Assembly (NCBI GenBank): GCA_051453625.1
Contig: JBOZIK010000001.1
Coordinates: 143,574,337 to 143,638,336 of the forward strand
Reading direction: 5' to 3'
Source of the DNA: Welwitschia mirabilis
Taxonomy: Eukaryota > Gnetophyta > Gnetopsida > Welwitschiales
DNA length: 64,000 nucleotides
Both the position numbers and the translations under genes were made by a program. Each line of letters begins with the position of its first letter. The stretch's first letter is position 1. Of this stretch, positions 35,630 to 48,100 are shown piece by piece. The notes under the pieces are model-generated. The model worked only from the letters and a program-made list of their open reading frames with translations. It made no database searches and was not told the DNA's origin.

Positions 35630-37124
35630 GAAAAAAGACCATCCATACTTGAAGTAACAACCAAATAAATGGGAACAAAGTTTTATAGAATGCTACATGT
35701 TACCATAGTATGTGTTTCTTTGCTATTATCATAACATGTGTTTCTTGGCTTTACACATGTTTTGGAATGCTTTTGTCTTTTGATAGAATTTATCACTTTT
35801 ATGTTAATTTGATCTTATTTTATTTTTCAAGCTTTATTATATGTGATAAACTCTTAACATCTTTTAGAAGGATTCTCAGTATAATAGTTTAAATAAATCA
35901 TGTTATATGCAATGGTGTTAAATGTATTAAATATATTATCTTTGGAATTTTTAAATGAATATTTGAGATTTATTCTATTAAGATAAAACTATCACATCAA
36001 AGCTACATCTAAAAGGGTTATAGTGAGATCCCATAAAACTTATTAATTTTTAGTTTATATTTTTTAAGGGATCTTTACTCAAAATAGATTATTATCTTTT
36101 GCTGTCCATATAGCCAGTATTTCAATTGTAAATCTTATTATTATATTAACTCCAAATGAAATAACTGATTAACTTCATCACTCTAGAGTAATGACACACT
36201 GCCTCTTTTTTTTTTTTTTTTTTTAAATTGGGTTACCTTTACCCATGATCTTCTCTTCTTTGAATTTTGATGGCATCTTTATCTTTTGCCCATAATCTTC
36301 TCTTCTCTGAATGTCTGATGACGTCTTTTTTTTTTTTTCAAATTAAGTTGCCTTTGCCCATGGTCTTCTCTAATTAACTACCATTTATTTATATAGAGAT
36401 GGAAACTCTAAGTATGCCCATACACTCCTCGATTCTTTATGTGGATTTAAACGTTAAATTACAAAAATCACTTACTAAATTTAACAAATGAGATAAGGCC
36501 CTTACTTTAGATAAACTATAAATTAAAAACCCTTACTTAACACAATTAAAGTTAATCATTATGAATATTGATTAAATGAAATCCTTTCCATGTTGCATTT
36601 GCCACCTTCAATAAATAACAAAGAAGGCAAAGAAAGCCTTGGCGATGGCTTTGAATGGGCTATTACAACATCATAGTCTGTATTATCATCATTAGACCAT
36701 TCAGTGTTTGATAGCATTTGCAAGAATGAATGCTACTAAAAAATTTATTATTAGGGTTTGCAGGTTTTCTGACATTGTGGAGGATAAAATGTAGTAGCAA
36801 ATCTTTATAGAGGTCTTAACAGGTTTGCAGACGTTATTGGACCTTTAAGGATCTTGAATTTTCTGGTTCTCTTTCCTAGATTTTTATGTTTCTAGTTCAT
36901 CTACTCATTTCTTATTTTAAGTATTTTTGAGTTTGGATTTTATGTTCATGGCTATGGGGTTAAATGCTGATATATCAAAGGCATATGATAATTTTAGTTG
37001 ATGATGTATTGAATACAATTTGGAAGGCCTAACAATTGTCTAGGCATCTTAGGATGCTACGAGTTTTAAACACTAATAGTAAAGAAAGAATGTGAAAAGA
37101 ATAATTACACGTATGCCCCATTAT
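35630..37124. repeat. CACTA internal repeats H2 and G2, with T-rich triplication
   Basis: H2 is 35630-35880. 36200-36375 is a triplication of 'ttg..acctttacccatgatcttctct'-type units separated by T runs. G2 (36620-37124) stops inside 'atgcccca', where Copia sequence begins. Confidence 0.7.
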
Positions 37125-37495
37125 ACACACTTCACACTAAGAAAAATCCGATTAAATAGATGGAATAAGCTAATGACCATTCTCATGCATCACATTTATT
37201 ATGTCAGAAATAGGATGTTCTAGTTAAGCATGCCACAATAGCAAGGGAGAGATCTTGTCTTACTTTATGCAAGCAATCTCTCATATTTTGACATAATATT
37301 AAAGACGAATAAGTTTTCCATCCATGTAGTCTTTCATAATTATTTATTAATTGTAATAAAAAATATCCACTGAGTGCTTCATTATAGAGATTAGGTGATC
37401 TTCTCTCATAAGAGTGGAAAGCGATAGAAGATGTGATCTTACAGAAGAAACATACAAAACATTAGAAAAAGCTTGTGAAGAGAGTAATACCAAGC
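37125..37495 (-). pseudogene. Copia-2 integrase fragment inside CACTA (upstream part)
   Basis: Aligns with 61843-62212, the Gag-pre-integrase/HHCC region of the second Copia. The junction with G2 shares the short string GCCC(C)A with both partners. It is part of the block copied with X3. Confidence 0.7.
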
Positions 37496-37516
37496 TTATG
37501 AAGAGAGTAATGCCAA
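37471..37516. repeat. Direct repeat of 23 bp at the Copia/X3 junction
   Basis: Two tandem copies of gctt(g/a)tgaagagagtaat(a/g)ccaa lie exactly where Copia-2 sequence (single copy at 62190-62212) is joined to the truncated end of X3. Confidence 0.85.
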
Positions 37517-38129
37517 GAAACATAAAGTTTTAAAAGAAAAAGAGTAAGAGATTTTTGGAGTAGACTTCTAAAAGTGATGTGTTTCATTAAATTCAAAAAG
37601 AGAGATGTGATTTGGAGAATTACTTGAATGTTTAAATTAGAGAGAGAAGAAAGATTATCATTGTCAGAATCACAAGATAATGTGGAAGTAGAAGTAGAAA
37701 GAGGAATGCCATTTNNNNNNNNNNAGGTTTTGCATAAAAGTACAAGTGAAAGTGACGAAGAAATATGAGTAAACTTTTTAAGTTGGTTTATTTCATTGGA
37801 GAGTATAAGTTTATTCTCTATTAAGTTTGTTGGATTTTCAATTGGTTCTTCTTTACTGAAATCACTATTATCTTGTTGAGTATTATTTTTATTTTCTAAG
37901 TTGGTGGATTCTTCAAAAAGATAATTAAAAAGATCATATAAAGAAAAGTTCTTATTATGTGATGAAAGATTTTTTGATATTTGTTGAATTGACTCTTCTT
38001 TTTACCTATTGAATAATTTTGTTAATTCTAAACTATAATCCTCCTTTTTAGTTGTTAAGTTACTATTACTGACTATTGTCTTGGACTGTCATCTGATGAT
38101 ATGGGTGAAAAAATTCCTTCATAATGTAA

Positions 38130-39320
38130 ATTCTCCATTGATTTCATTTCATTATTGAAATTCTCCTTTAATCTCATATGTTAAGCTTCCTATAAAGGTT
38201 GAAATCTTTCATCCTCATCAAAAAGCAAGTGAAAACCAGGGATATGATCTAAGATTTCAATATCATAATCATCTTCTTCCTCACCATTCTCATTATTTTA
38301 TTGCATATTATTATTTTTTGATTCATTAAATTCATTAGAAGGAGAAATGTAATTGTTATATTTATTATGGTTTAAAGATTCTTCAGATTTTTCATGAGTT
38401 AATTCTTTTGTTTTATTATAATTTTCTAAATGAATGGGATTATAGCCGAGCTCATCATTTGAGAAATAATCATCTTCATCCTTATTATTAAATATTGGAG
38501 TTAAATCATTACTATTTTTTTTTTGTTCATCTCCTAATAAGTTTGGTATTGTGGTTGATCCACACTTTTATTTTCTATGTTGAAGCAAGAATTATTATTA
38601 CTTGTTATTTTGAAGTTCTTCCTATGTTTCTCAAAATAGGTTTATTATGTAAAAGAACAATGAGATTGTTGAATTTGTAATAAATTTTGTTGAAATATTT
38701 CAATCATATTTTCTAAGTCCTTATTGGTATTCTCTTATCTTATTATTATTTCATTAAGCATTTATATTACTGAGTTATTCCTTTCTACATAGTAACTTGT
38801 GGTGGATGAATCTTGTTTTTCATAATGACTCATGAGAGATTGTTGGGATTTACTAAAATAATTGTAAAATGTTTCATTAGATGAGGTAAAATCCCTTAAA
38901 TATTGCAGATTATCATTGTCATTTTCATTTGAAGTTTGAAAAGGAGGGTAAAAACAAGAATTTTGAAAAGAGGAAGGGTTTCTAGTCTCAACATCATTTG
39001 AAGTTTCCCAAAATTGTTCTTGAAATATTTCTCTAAGTGTTTTATTTTCATTATTCTTAGAATCTCTCTGTTTTCTTCTTTTTTTCCTCAACTCTCATTT
39101 TAGCTAATATTTCTTATATCGATCTTTCATCATTATTTTTAGTAGTGGATGAAAAGGGTGAATAAGAAGAATTCATGGTTTTAAGTTCTAGATCATCATT
39201 AGAAGATAAGTTACAAGATTTTTGTCTTTCATGTCTCCTTCTGGCAGTTACCTCTCTAACGGTAATGTTCACATTTAAACTAGAGAGTTCTATCATGTTT
39301 GTACTAAGCAACACTACTCA
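38130..39320 (-). pseudogene. X3 ORF1, Asn-rich acidic protein
   Basis: The best-preserved N-terminal half. 39114-39314 gives TNMIELSSLNVNITVREV and ARRRHERQ; the likely start is the Met before IELSS. 38762-39091 gives a Lys/Arg-rich KKRRKQRDSKNNENKTL, then FQTSNENDNDNLQYL and SKSQQSLMSHYEK. A segment at 38640-38750 (NTNKDLENMIEIFQQNLLQ) looks like a coiled coil. The C-terminal acidic part runs to about 38160. Total length is roughly 370 codons with a few stops. No known domain; it is conserved in X1, X2 and X3 at protein level, which argues that it was once translated. Confidence 0.7.
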
Positions 39321-40040
39321 TTAAAAAGAAGATAATAAAATGATTGTTCTCCTATTCTTTTATTTTCACTACTCCTATTTGAAACATTTGGTTTAAAAAT
39401 CATAAAAGTAGAAAAAAATTTCTTTAAATATTAAAAATTACATACCCAGGGTATGTAATACCCCTTCTTTTTTCTGTTGAGTAAGCATTTTTATAATAAT
39501 TTCTAAGTAAGTTTTGTTCCTTTGGATATTTTTGCTTTTTACAAAATCTTATTATGTTCTCGCATGCTTAGTAAAATGTTTGTCTATTTGTTATTTTAGT
39601 CATCGTTTAAAGGATATCCTAGATGATAAGAAAATGGCAAACAGAAAATAGGGAAAATAGAAAATAGAATTGCTAAAAACTGGAATAGAAACACACTGTT
39701 AGTCATCTTATGGTATCGTCCTGATGATATAGAAAACGATATTGACTTATTACATGATAAAAAATTGAAAAAAATTTGTGAAAGAAAAAAAACAGAAAAT
39801 TCTAACCCTAGACTATCATTCGACAATGTCATCAGGGTGACAGATAGGATGATATACTTAAAAAACGTAGATCAAAAAATAAAAATGTAAAAGAAAAAAA
39901 TGTTAAAAGAAAAATTTCAATGTCTACAGTAAAAATATGATTCTACCATAAACAAATATCTAAATTAAAATTCAAATCACTTATCTAGATAATGACAATC
40001 CTCAAACTCCTTGTAACCTTCCCTGATAATAGTGCCAAGA

Positions 40041-41268
40041 TATTGTGGTGTGTATTTGTGCAAATAATTTAAGCTTAAAAAGAGTCTTTTATTCACAAAT
40101 AAAATAGATATCTACATAACGTAACACACTGATATAGATGAGAGTGGACCCAAATGTTGTAATATATCAAAGGCACTAGGCTCGAAGCTAGAGAATTGCT
40201 TTTTATAAAGTAAAGGTTTAAAATTAAAATCAATGATACAAGAAAACTAAAGACATAATGCAAATATAAATGCAAACTACCCTAAATGCAATATCTACCT
40301 CACTGCCAAATCTCTGTCATCAAGATCGACCCTACTTAACCTAGATCAATCAGGGAAACTGTTACTAACTAAAACCAACCTAAGCTATCAACTGCATCGA
40401 ATAAAATATGAAAACATGTAATGATTTAATCTATAAGATATAAAATGCAATGCAATCTTAACAAAGGTTGTCCTCATGACCTATATCACAGATGAAGCTG
40501 TCACGGAATCAAAAACAACATAAACCATAAGGGATATGCACATAAATATGAATAAAAATAAAAGAAGATTTCCATTAAAAGTCGAACCAATATCCTGTTA
40601 TAAAGCAGTAGTACCTCAATGAAGGAGACATAGCCCAACACCAAGAAAGACTCCTCTTTATAACTATCGAATGAATCATTAGCCCTTTGATCTCTTATCA
40701 TAAGAATATTCAGTGTAAATGAAGATGATTAGAGTCAAGAGCCTAGTTGATATTTATTAATAAAGACAAACTCATAAATAAATAAGACTAATAGGCATAG
40801 GCAAAATTCTAAAAATCACACAAGAAAGTGTATGATACATTACAGAAGTTTAGTGGAGTTTGATACATTTACTAAAATTAGATGGTCATCCTGGTTATCA
40901 TCTAGACAATGGTAGGGATGATGCCACATCAACAAAGTTTTATATTTAACCTTCATGTTGGTCCAGTTAGCATCCTAGTCATCATGCAAGTGGAGTCATC
41001 CTGGTATGTCTTCTAGATGATGGAGGGGATGACAAAATTCTTGAAGCTTTTTATTAAGTTAAATTGACCTTGAAAATCATTAATTCCTCTTAAAAATGTG
41101 AAGTATCAAAATTTATCCAAAATGCCTTAAAAAGTACTAGTATTTGTGTATTTTCATGACTTTATCCTCGACTCTAAATGATCGTTATTTTGTGATTAAA
41201 CTTATCTAAATGTTCTACAATACTACTCAAAATTCCCCATCAAAAACACATAATTTGGCATTGCAACA
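40041..41268 (-). repeat. 5' LTR of X3
   Basis: '+' strand from TATTGTGGTGTG to GGCATTGCAACA. Directly followed by gttgc, compared with gttga left of X2. Confidence 0.9.
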
Positions 41269-41273
41269 GTTGC

Positions 41274-42023
41274 ATATTCCAAAAATATTTTGATATGAGA
41301 ATGTGCTCCAAATTTATCATGATGTTTGCATGGAATATGGACTTAGAACTTAAAATTAGAAAAATAAAAGTGATGAAAATTTAGCTTGTAGTCATATCAC
41401 TTCTTCGCTGGAGATACTCCTTTTTTAGTATATTGACCATTGCAATTATTAAGATGCATATTCGTATTTAATACTTCACCCAAGGTCTTATAGCCACAAA
41501 AATACATCATGGAATGCATCATATCTGTGATTATGCAATTAAAGTACTTAGTGATGCCATTTTGTTAAGGTGTCCTAGGTAGGTCTTCAAATAATGAATT
41601 CCTTCAAAAGCAAGAAAGTCCTTAAACTTGATAGATGTATATTTACCATCATTATTTGAGTGAAAACTATTAATTCAATAATTAGCTTGCTTCTTTACTT
41701 TGATTTTAAACTTCTTAAAAATGTTCAAGGTCTAAGATTTGAACTTGATAAAATATGCCCAAGTCATTCAAGAATAGTCATCAATAAAAGATATAAAACA
41801 ATGAAAGCCATGAAGAGTAGAAACTAGCATAGGTTCCCATAGATCAATGTGAATAAGAAGAAGCTTTTGATTGACATGCTACTTACTTCATGTAAACTAT
41901 CATCTAGTTTTTTGCCCATTATACATGCTTCACACTAAGAAAAATACTATTAAATAGATGGAAGAAGCTAATGGCCATTCTCATGCATCACATTTATTAT
42001 GTCAGAAGTAGGATGTTCTAGTC
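41274..42023 (-). pseudogene. Copia-2 integrase fragment inside CACTA (core part)
   Basis: Aligns with 61184-61943. The '-' strand readout is the integrase core described at 61184-62212, with the same decay. It enters a 586-N gap (42024-42609). Confidence 0.8.
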
Positions 42024-42609
42024 NNNNNNNNNNNNNNNNNNNNNNNNNNNNNNNNNNNNNNNNNNNNNNNNNNNNNNNNNNNNNNNNNNNNNNNNNNNNN
42101 NNNNNNNNNNNNNNNNNNNNNNNNNNNNNNNNNNNNNNNNNNNNNNNNNNNNNNNNNNNNNNNNNNNNNNNNNNNNNNNNNNNNNNNNNNNNNNNNNNNN
42201 NNNNNNNNNNNNNNNNNNNNNNNNNNNNNNNNNNNNNNNNNNNNNNNNNNNNNNNNNNNNNNNNNNNNNNNNNNNNNNNNNNNNNNNNNNNNNNNNNNNN
42301 NNNNNNNNNNNNNNNNNNNNNNNNNNNNNNNNNNNNNNNNNNNNNNNNNNNNNNNNNNNNNNNNNNNNNNNNNNNNNNNNNNNNNNNNNNNNNNNNNNNN
42401 NNNNNNNNNNNNNNNNNNNNNNNNNNNNNNNNNNNNNNNNNNNNNNNNNNNNNNNNNNNNNNNNNNNNNNNNNNNNNNNNNNNNNNNNNNNNNNNNNNNN
42501 NNNNNNNNNNNNNNNNNNNNNNNNNNNNNNNNNNNNNNNNNNNNNNNNNNNNNNNNNNNNNNNNNNNNNNNNNNNNNNNNNNNNNNNNNNNNNNNNNNNN
42601 NNNNNNNNN

Positions 42610-43800
42610 GGTCTTCTCTAATTAACTACCATTTATTTGTGTAGAGATGAAAACTCTAAGTATTCCCACACACCCCTCAATTTTTTATGCATATTTGAGC
42701 TTTTAACTAAAAAAATCACTTACTAAATTTAGCAAATGAGATAAGGCCCTTACTTTAGATAAAATATAAATTAAAAACCCTAACTTAACACAATTAAAAT
42801 TAATCATTATGAATATTGATTAAATGCAATCCTTTCTGTGTTGCGTTTGCCACCTCCAATAAATAACAAAGAAGGCAAAGAAAGCCTTGATGATGGCTTT
42901 GAATGGACTATTGCAACATCATAGTCTGTATTATCATCATTAGGCCATTCAGTGTTTGATAGAATTTGCAAGAATGAATGCTACTAAAAAAGTTATTATC
43001 ATGGTTTGCAGGTTTCCTGACATTGTGGAGGATAAAATGTACTAGCAAATCTTTGTAGAGGTCTTAATAGGTTTGCAGACATTATTGGGCCTTTAAGGAT
43101 CTTGAATTTTCTGGTTCCCTTTTCTGGGTTTTTATGTTTCTGGTTCATCTACTCATTTCTTGTTCTAAGTATTTTTGAGTTTGGATTTTATGTTTATGGC
43201 TGTGGGGTTAAATGTTGATATATCAAAGGCATATGATAATTTTAGTTGGTGAAGTATTAAACACAATTTGGGAGGCCTAACAATTGTCTAGGCATCTTAG
43301 GATGCTGCAAGTTTTAAACACTAATAGTAAAGAACATAAGGTGAAAATAATAATTACACATATGCCCCACTCTAGAGTATCTTTTAATAAATCCAATGGG
43401 AAAAAATATGAATGAGCAAAATCATAAGAGAAATAAAAGAATTTTGATTCACTATCAAGCACATTCCAACTTAGAGATAAGACTATCAATCTCAATCAAA
43501 CTTTAAAAATGTGTTAGTTGTCATACCTAAATTATAAAATCCCTCTTCAACAAAGATAATGCTTGGCCACAGGTATTACCTTCATAAAAAATTTAGCAAG
43601 AAGAGTTAATAAGGACCTCTATTATCTATAAAGAAGAAAAGATAAGAGAATCAAAACATTAAGCATCAAACCCTAAGAAAAATTCAATTCCTTTTCTTTA
43701 CTTAGTGCAACCCATAAGTAGATACTAAAAAAACAATCATTATTAGAGCTATACTAACTCATATCTTACATGTAAATGAAAATATTGGTTATTGCTTCAA
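42610..43800. repeat. CACTA internal repeat G3
   Basis: A full copy of G beginning with the same 'ggtcttctctaattaactac' string as 36362. It matches 36362-37124 and then, beyond the point where G2 is cut, 35090-35529. Confidence 0.75.
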
Positions 43801-44550
43801 GTAGAATTTAGACATTCAGAGAGTAATTTCTTTTAATGGAGTAAACATGGATGATTAAAATATTTTATCAATAGAAATGAAAGGAAGAACTAATAATTAG
43901 AGGAAATAATACACTAAAATCATGCAATTATTCTTTGATGACATTAATCAACTGTAAACAATCATGTAATTAATGCATATGTAATATATCTTTATAATAG
44001 TAAATAAAAGACAGAAGACCTAAATCCCTTGATAAAGAACCGGGTTGCTAGAACTTGCTTATAAAGCATATGACAATGCATATTGTAAGGAGGAAGGGTC
44101 ATTTTGATAAGCAAGAGCCACTTCCATAAAATACTACCTAGGTTAAATTTTCAGATAAAGTGCATAAGCTTAAACGCCCTTAATAAAGTTAAACTTTTAG
44201 AGGTGTCTGCAAATAAACCCTCACATCAAACATACAGAACTATGTCAAAGAAAACATATATAGAAGTTTGTAAAATCACCTCTTATCAGACAAAATCAGA
44301 GTAAATTAGATGAGAGAAGGTTTCCATAAGGAAGACATAATTACCGAACCCACATTACTAGTCTTCTCCTAGAAGACAAGAGTCCATAGAAACCCCTGAA
44401 TACAATAGAGAACAGAAAGAGAATTGACCAGAAAACACTAAAAATGTTTGATGAAAGTGCCAATAAAACTTAAAAATTATAGTTATCAAAAATAAAAGAT
44501 GATATAAAAATAACATTGTGTAAAGGAGAAATGAGGAGAGAAACCCTTAC
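43801..44550. other. CACTA interior, no gene recognised
   Basis: AT-rich. The short frame at 44104-44304 has no recognisable feature. It could be intron sequence of the captured ORF at 44551-44928, which ends in a splice-donor-like site on its left side. Confidence 0.4.
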
Positions 44551-44928
44551 ATTTTTCAAAACCTCATCTGGAGTTGATGCAAAAGTAATTGTAGCTCCAA
44601 AAGCAAGATTCAATTTTTCTAGACTCTGCAAATTTGTAGGCTTAAATGCATGCTTCTAAGGAGCCATGCCCTTCACCTCGGAATCAGTGTATTACCTTCT
44701 GCATTTTTTGTAATCTACCTTATTAAGAATGATCTCTACTAGTAAATCATCCAAAATACTATCCATTGTCAAAGTAGTGTCCTTTTTATTATCACAGCCT
44801 TTCCTAAGAGCTAAAGTAGAGGCAAACATCAAAGAAACTTTCTGCTTTTCCATTAAAACTATAGCAGCTACACTAGAAAGGTCAATAAAAATCATAACAC
44901 TTATTTGAAGTACGAAAATAAAATGCAC
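44551..44928 (-). pseudogene. Captured exon-like ORF, unrecognised
   Basis: A single '-' strand frame of about 125 codons broken by only two stops (TAA and TAG). It reads ...DLSSVAAIVLMEKQKVSL, TLTMDSILDDLLVEIILNK, then NLQSLEKLNLAFGATITF and ASTPDEVLKN. It ends at a donor-like GTAAGGG (44546-44550). Amino-acid composition is ordinary for a cellular protein and unlike the surrounding AT-rich noise. Like the transporter exon it lies on the '-' strand of the CACTA. MDSILDDLLVEI resembles an F-box start only superficially. I do not know the family. Confidence 0.4.
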
Positions 44929-44934
44929 ATTTTT

Positions 44935-45153
44935 TTTAAGATTTGATATTACTTTTTTAGATGCCTAAAAACCTTAAAAACACATATTAATTAAGGTATT
45001 TATTTAGCTTCTAAGGCATTTTTCTAGACAAACAACTTAAATAACTTTGCATAATCTTTATTTAAGGCATTTATTAAAGTAAACACCTTAAAAAGCTCTA
45101 TATTTAAGGTCTTATTTTAATAAATGCTTTAAAAGCCAAAATTTCTTATAGTG
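44935..45153. repeat. Right terminal and subterminal repeats of CACTA
   Basis: Repeated AAGGCATTT / AAATGCTTTAAAAGCC units in both orientations, closing with ATTTCTTATAGTG. Confidence 0.85.
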
Positions 45154-48100
45154 AACTTTCTTTGAGTAGTTATCTATATGATGGTAATTATAACTTATGT
45201 CATTTAAATAAGAGATTATTCTTCAATGAAATTTATTAATCTTTATCTCTTATTTAGAATCTGAAATTTGTGCTATCAAAGTTTTATCCTTTATTGTATT
45301 TACTTCTAATTGATTTCGCTAAAGAATGATTGCATACCTTTTATGTTTTATTAATTAGTGAATATATGGTTTGTTTCTTATTTTTTTGAGAAAATGCAAT
45401 ATCCTAGGATCCTAGATTTAGAAGATAAATCTTTCTTTTTCTTTATTTTTAGTAAAAGTGTTGAATAGATTTTAATATTTGAATAAAACTTACTTTTAGT
45501 TTGCTTTGGTATTTCCTTTAATTTTATGCTATTATGCTTTTGTTTTTGATTTTAACTAAGTTAACCTCTTGTTGGTTAAATTCTTATCTTTTAAAGAAAG
45601 TACATTTTTAATGGCTTAGTTGAGATTTTTGATTTGAACACTAGGGAAATTCAAACAAATGGTTTAAGATTAGAAATCCATTAGTTATTTAAAACCCTTA
45701 AACATGATAAAAGCAATTACTTTGAAAGACATCTTGCCATTATCTAAGTTATTTCTTAGTCGATTCTTTTGGTGGACATCATGTTGTTACTTGAACATAT
45801 ATAACTTGACTTATGTTTCACTTTATGAAGTTACCATGATTAGTGATATTCACTTGGATATTTCAAAGTGATAAAATTGGATTCACCCAATCTTAAAACA
45901 TTCACATATCTAAGAACTTTATTTTGAAAGAAGATGCTTTGGTTTTTTGTGTTTCTCCTAATGGTATGAGCTTTTAAATATTTGGGGGTGCTCTTTCTTG
46001 TTTTTCATCTCATTCTTTACCTTCATTTTTGAGAGTACATGGTCATGTGGAATTTATTTTGAAGAAGTATATTAAAAAAAAAAGAATAAGAAGAATAATA
46101 ATAATAATAACCATGATCTATTGTTTATGTGCTAAATATGTGATCACCATAATGTCTTATTGCACAGGGGTAAATTTTCTTGAGAGGAATTTTTGGCAGT
46201 GTTAATAGCTTCAATAACTTTCCTAGGGGGTTAGTTGGCCATGCTTCATAAGTTCCTAGTTCTTTAACTATGGTTGGACTTTCCTAATCATGGATTAATA
46301 AGAAATTATTTAAGGCTATGATGTTAATTGAGTTCTTGGTATCATTGGAGGCATTTGCTTGTTTCTTAGACTTATTGAGTTTATAGTATTTCCACATGAT
46401 CTTTTAATTTTGAATATTTAGGTATGTTTTGGGGTGTGATCATGTGAGTCCATTTCTAAATAGCTTTTGATGTTATCATTCATTATTTGAAAACATTAGT
46501 TATGGCATCATTATAATCATGCCTTTTAGAGTGGTACTTTATAANNNNNNNNNNNNNNNNNNNNNNNNNNNNNNNNNNNNNNNNNNNNNNNNNNNNNNNN
46601 NNNNNNNNNNNNNNNNNNNNNNNNNNNNNNNNNNNNNNNNNNNNTTTTTACATTATGTCATGCATCATTAATTAGGTAATTTTGTGATTTATTCCATGAG
46701 TGTTTTATAGGTTTAAATTTAGGATAAGTACACAATCTTATTCATGTTTTTAGTTGTCTATTTCCATTGTATTTTTCTGAGTTATTTTCTTTGGTATCTC
46801 AAAGTCATTTTCATACTTTTTCATTACAAATGCTTTAGATTTGATCATTCAGTAGTTTTATTATGGATTTTTATTTTTACACAGTTTTTTTNNNNNNNNN
46901 NTTTTTATAGGATTTGATTTTATTTTTAGTGCTTTTAGCAAATAATGTTCCTTTAATTTTTAATTCTAATTTTTTTCATTTGTTCTTTTGATACCTTTTT
47001 GAGTTTCAGTTCTTTAATTTTCTTTTTGAGTTTTAACGCATCTAATAATTGTGAGTTCATGGAACATTTCATAATATTTTTTAACTTGGTGCATTCACCT
47101 CCTTTATGATACCTTATTCATCATAATTCTTAGTTATTTCCCATCTTTGGAACTTTTTGATACCTTTTTAAAACCTCCCTGATGCTATTTAATCCTAACT
47201 TATTTTGGTGATACTTTAATTTTTCTAAATATTTTGAAAACCATGTCTTCCATTTTATCATCTAGATGACTAGGTAGGATGATGCATTGATATTAGCTAA
47301 ACCTCTTCATTCTTATCTTTCATCTTTTTCAGAATCTTTCTAACCATCTTTTCATGCACAAAATACTTCTCCCAGTCTCGCTTGTTTTGTTTACTTTTAC
47401 TTAACTTACATTTTCATTTGTTTTCTTTTAATATTAATGTAATACAGGATGTATTAATTTACCAGTTGGGGAAGGGATTAATCAAGACATATATTTTGAG
47501 ATATTTTAAGTAAAAATATTAAATTTTTAAGGGTCGTTTTTAAAATTTCACAATAAATATATGTAGTGTACTAATCTGATTCTTATTGCCTATTGTTTAA
47601 GTGATATACATTATGGATATTATTTACTAAATCATGTACATAATAGTAAAATTCTTGTAGTTTTTTTTTCTTATAGGGGTAATCCAAATAATTTAGTAGA
47701 CCATGGATGAAGGAAATAAATGTTATGATTATTTTTAATATATTTTCCCTCATAGGTTGTGCTTAAAAACTCAATGTTTGATTTATGAATACCTTGATTA
47801 TTACTCTTTTTGATTATACATGCACATCATTTTTTTAAGTCATTATGATTATATATTATGATGGTTCTTTTGTTATCACATTTAATCTTTATTTTTTCAA
47901 TGTACTAAAAGTTTTAAGTAGGGGGCTAACTCATGGATAAGTGTTTTGATCTTGTTTTCTAATGAGTATAGTTATAGGCATTTGATTTTATAGTCTAATT
48001 TTAAAAAGCCTCTCATCCCTGTAATCATCTAGATGACATACTAGATGATAACATGGTCACATTGTTAGCTGAGGTAAAACATTTAGTTTATTTAGTTTTG

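Larger units (their letters stand above)
37517..41268 (-). mobile_element. X3: 5' part of a family-X element inside the CACTA
   Basis: Runs on the '-' strand from a complete 5' LTR (40041-41268) through primer site (40020-40037) and ORF1 to the start of the ORF2 region, then is cut at 37517. It contains the empty site of the X1 Copia insertion (38068-38072, actga) without any insertion. Its outer flank (41269 onwards) is the same Copia-2 integrase sequence as X2's, so X2 and X3 are duplicates of one insertion. A 10-N gap is at 37715-37724. Confidence 0.85.
30851..45153. mobile_element. CACTA DNA transposon with captured sequences
   Basis: The left end is CACTACAAGAAAT and the right end ATTTCTTATAGTG, an inverted repeat with one mismatch in 13. 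Both subterminal regions are packed with AATGCCTTAAAAGCC/AAGGCATTT-type repeats in both orientations. X1 reads through the insertion: '…tcttggatg' left and 'ctttctttgag' right correspond to an uninterrupted 'gatgctttcttta' in X2. The expected 3-bp target duplication is not recognisable (atg / aac). I see no transposase, so it is probably non-autonomous. Inside are a transporter exon, another exon-like ORF, a tandem family (G/H) and a copied X-plus-Copia block. Confidence 0.85.

Noticed and set aside
41999-42625. 208-codon open frame
   Set aside because: It spans the 586-N gap; only 9 codons at the start are real sequence, and those belong to the reverse strand of Copia-2.
44692-44928. F-box protein, from MDSILDDLLVEI
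   Set aside because: The resemblance is limited to about ten residues, and the flanking sequence does not fit an F-box domain.
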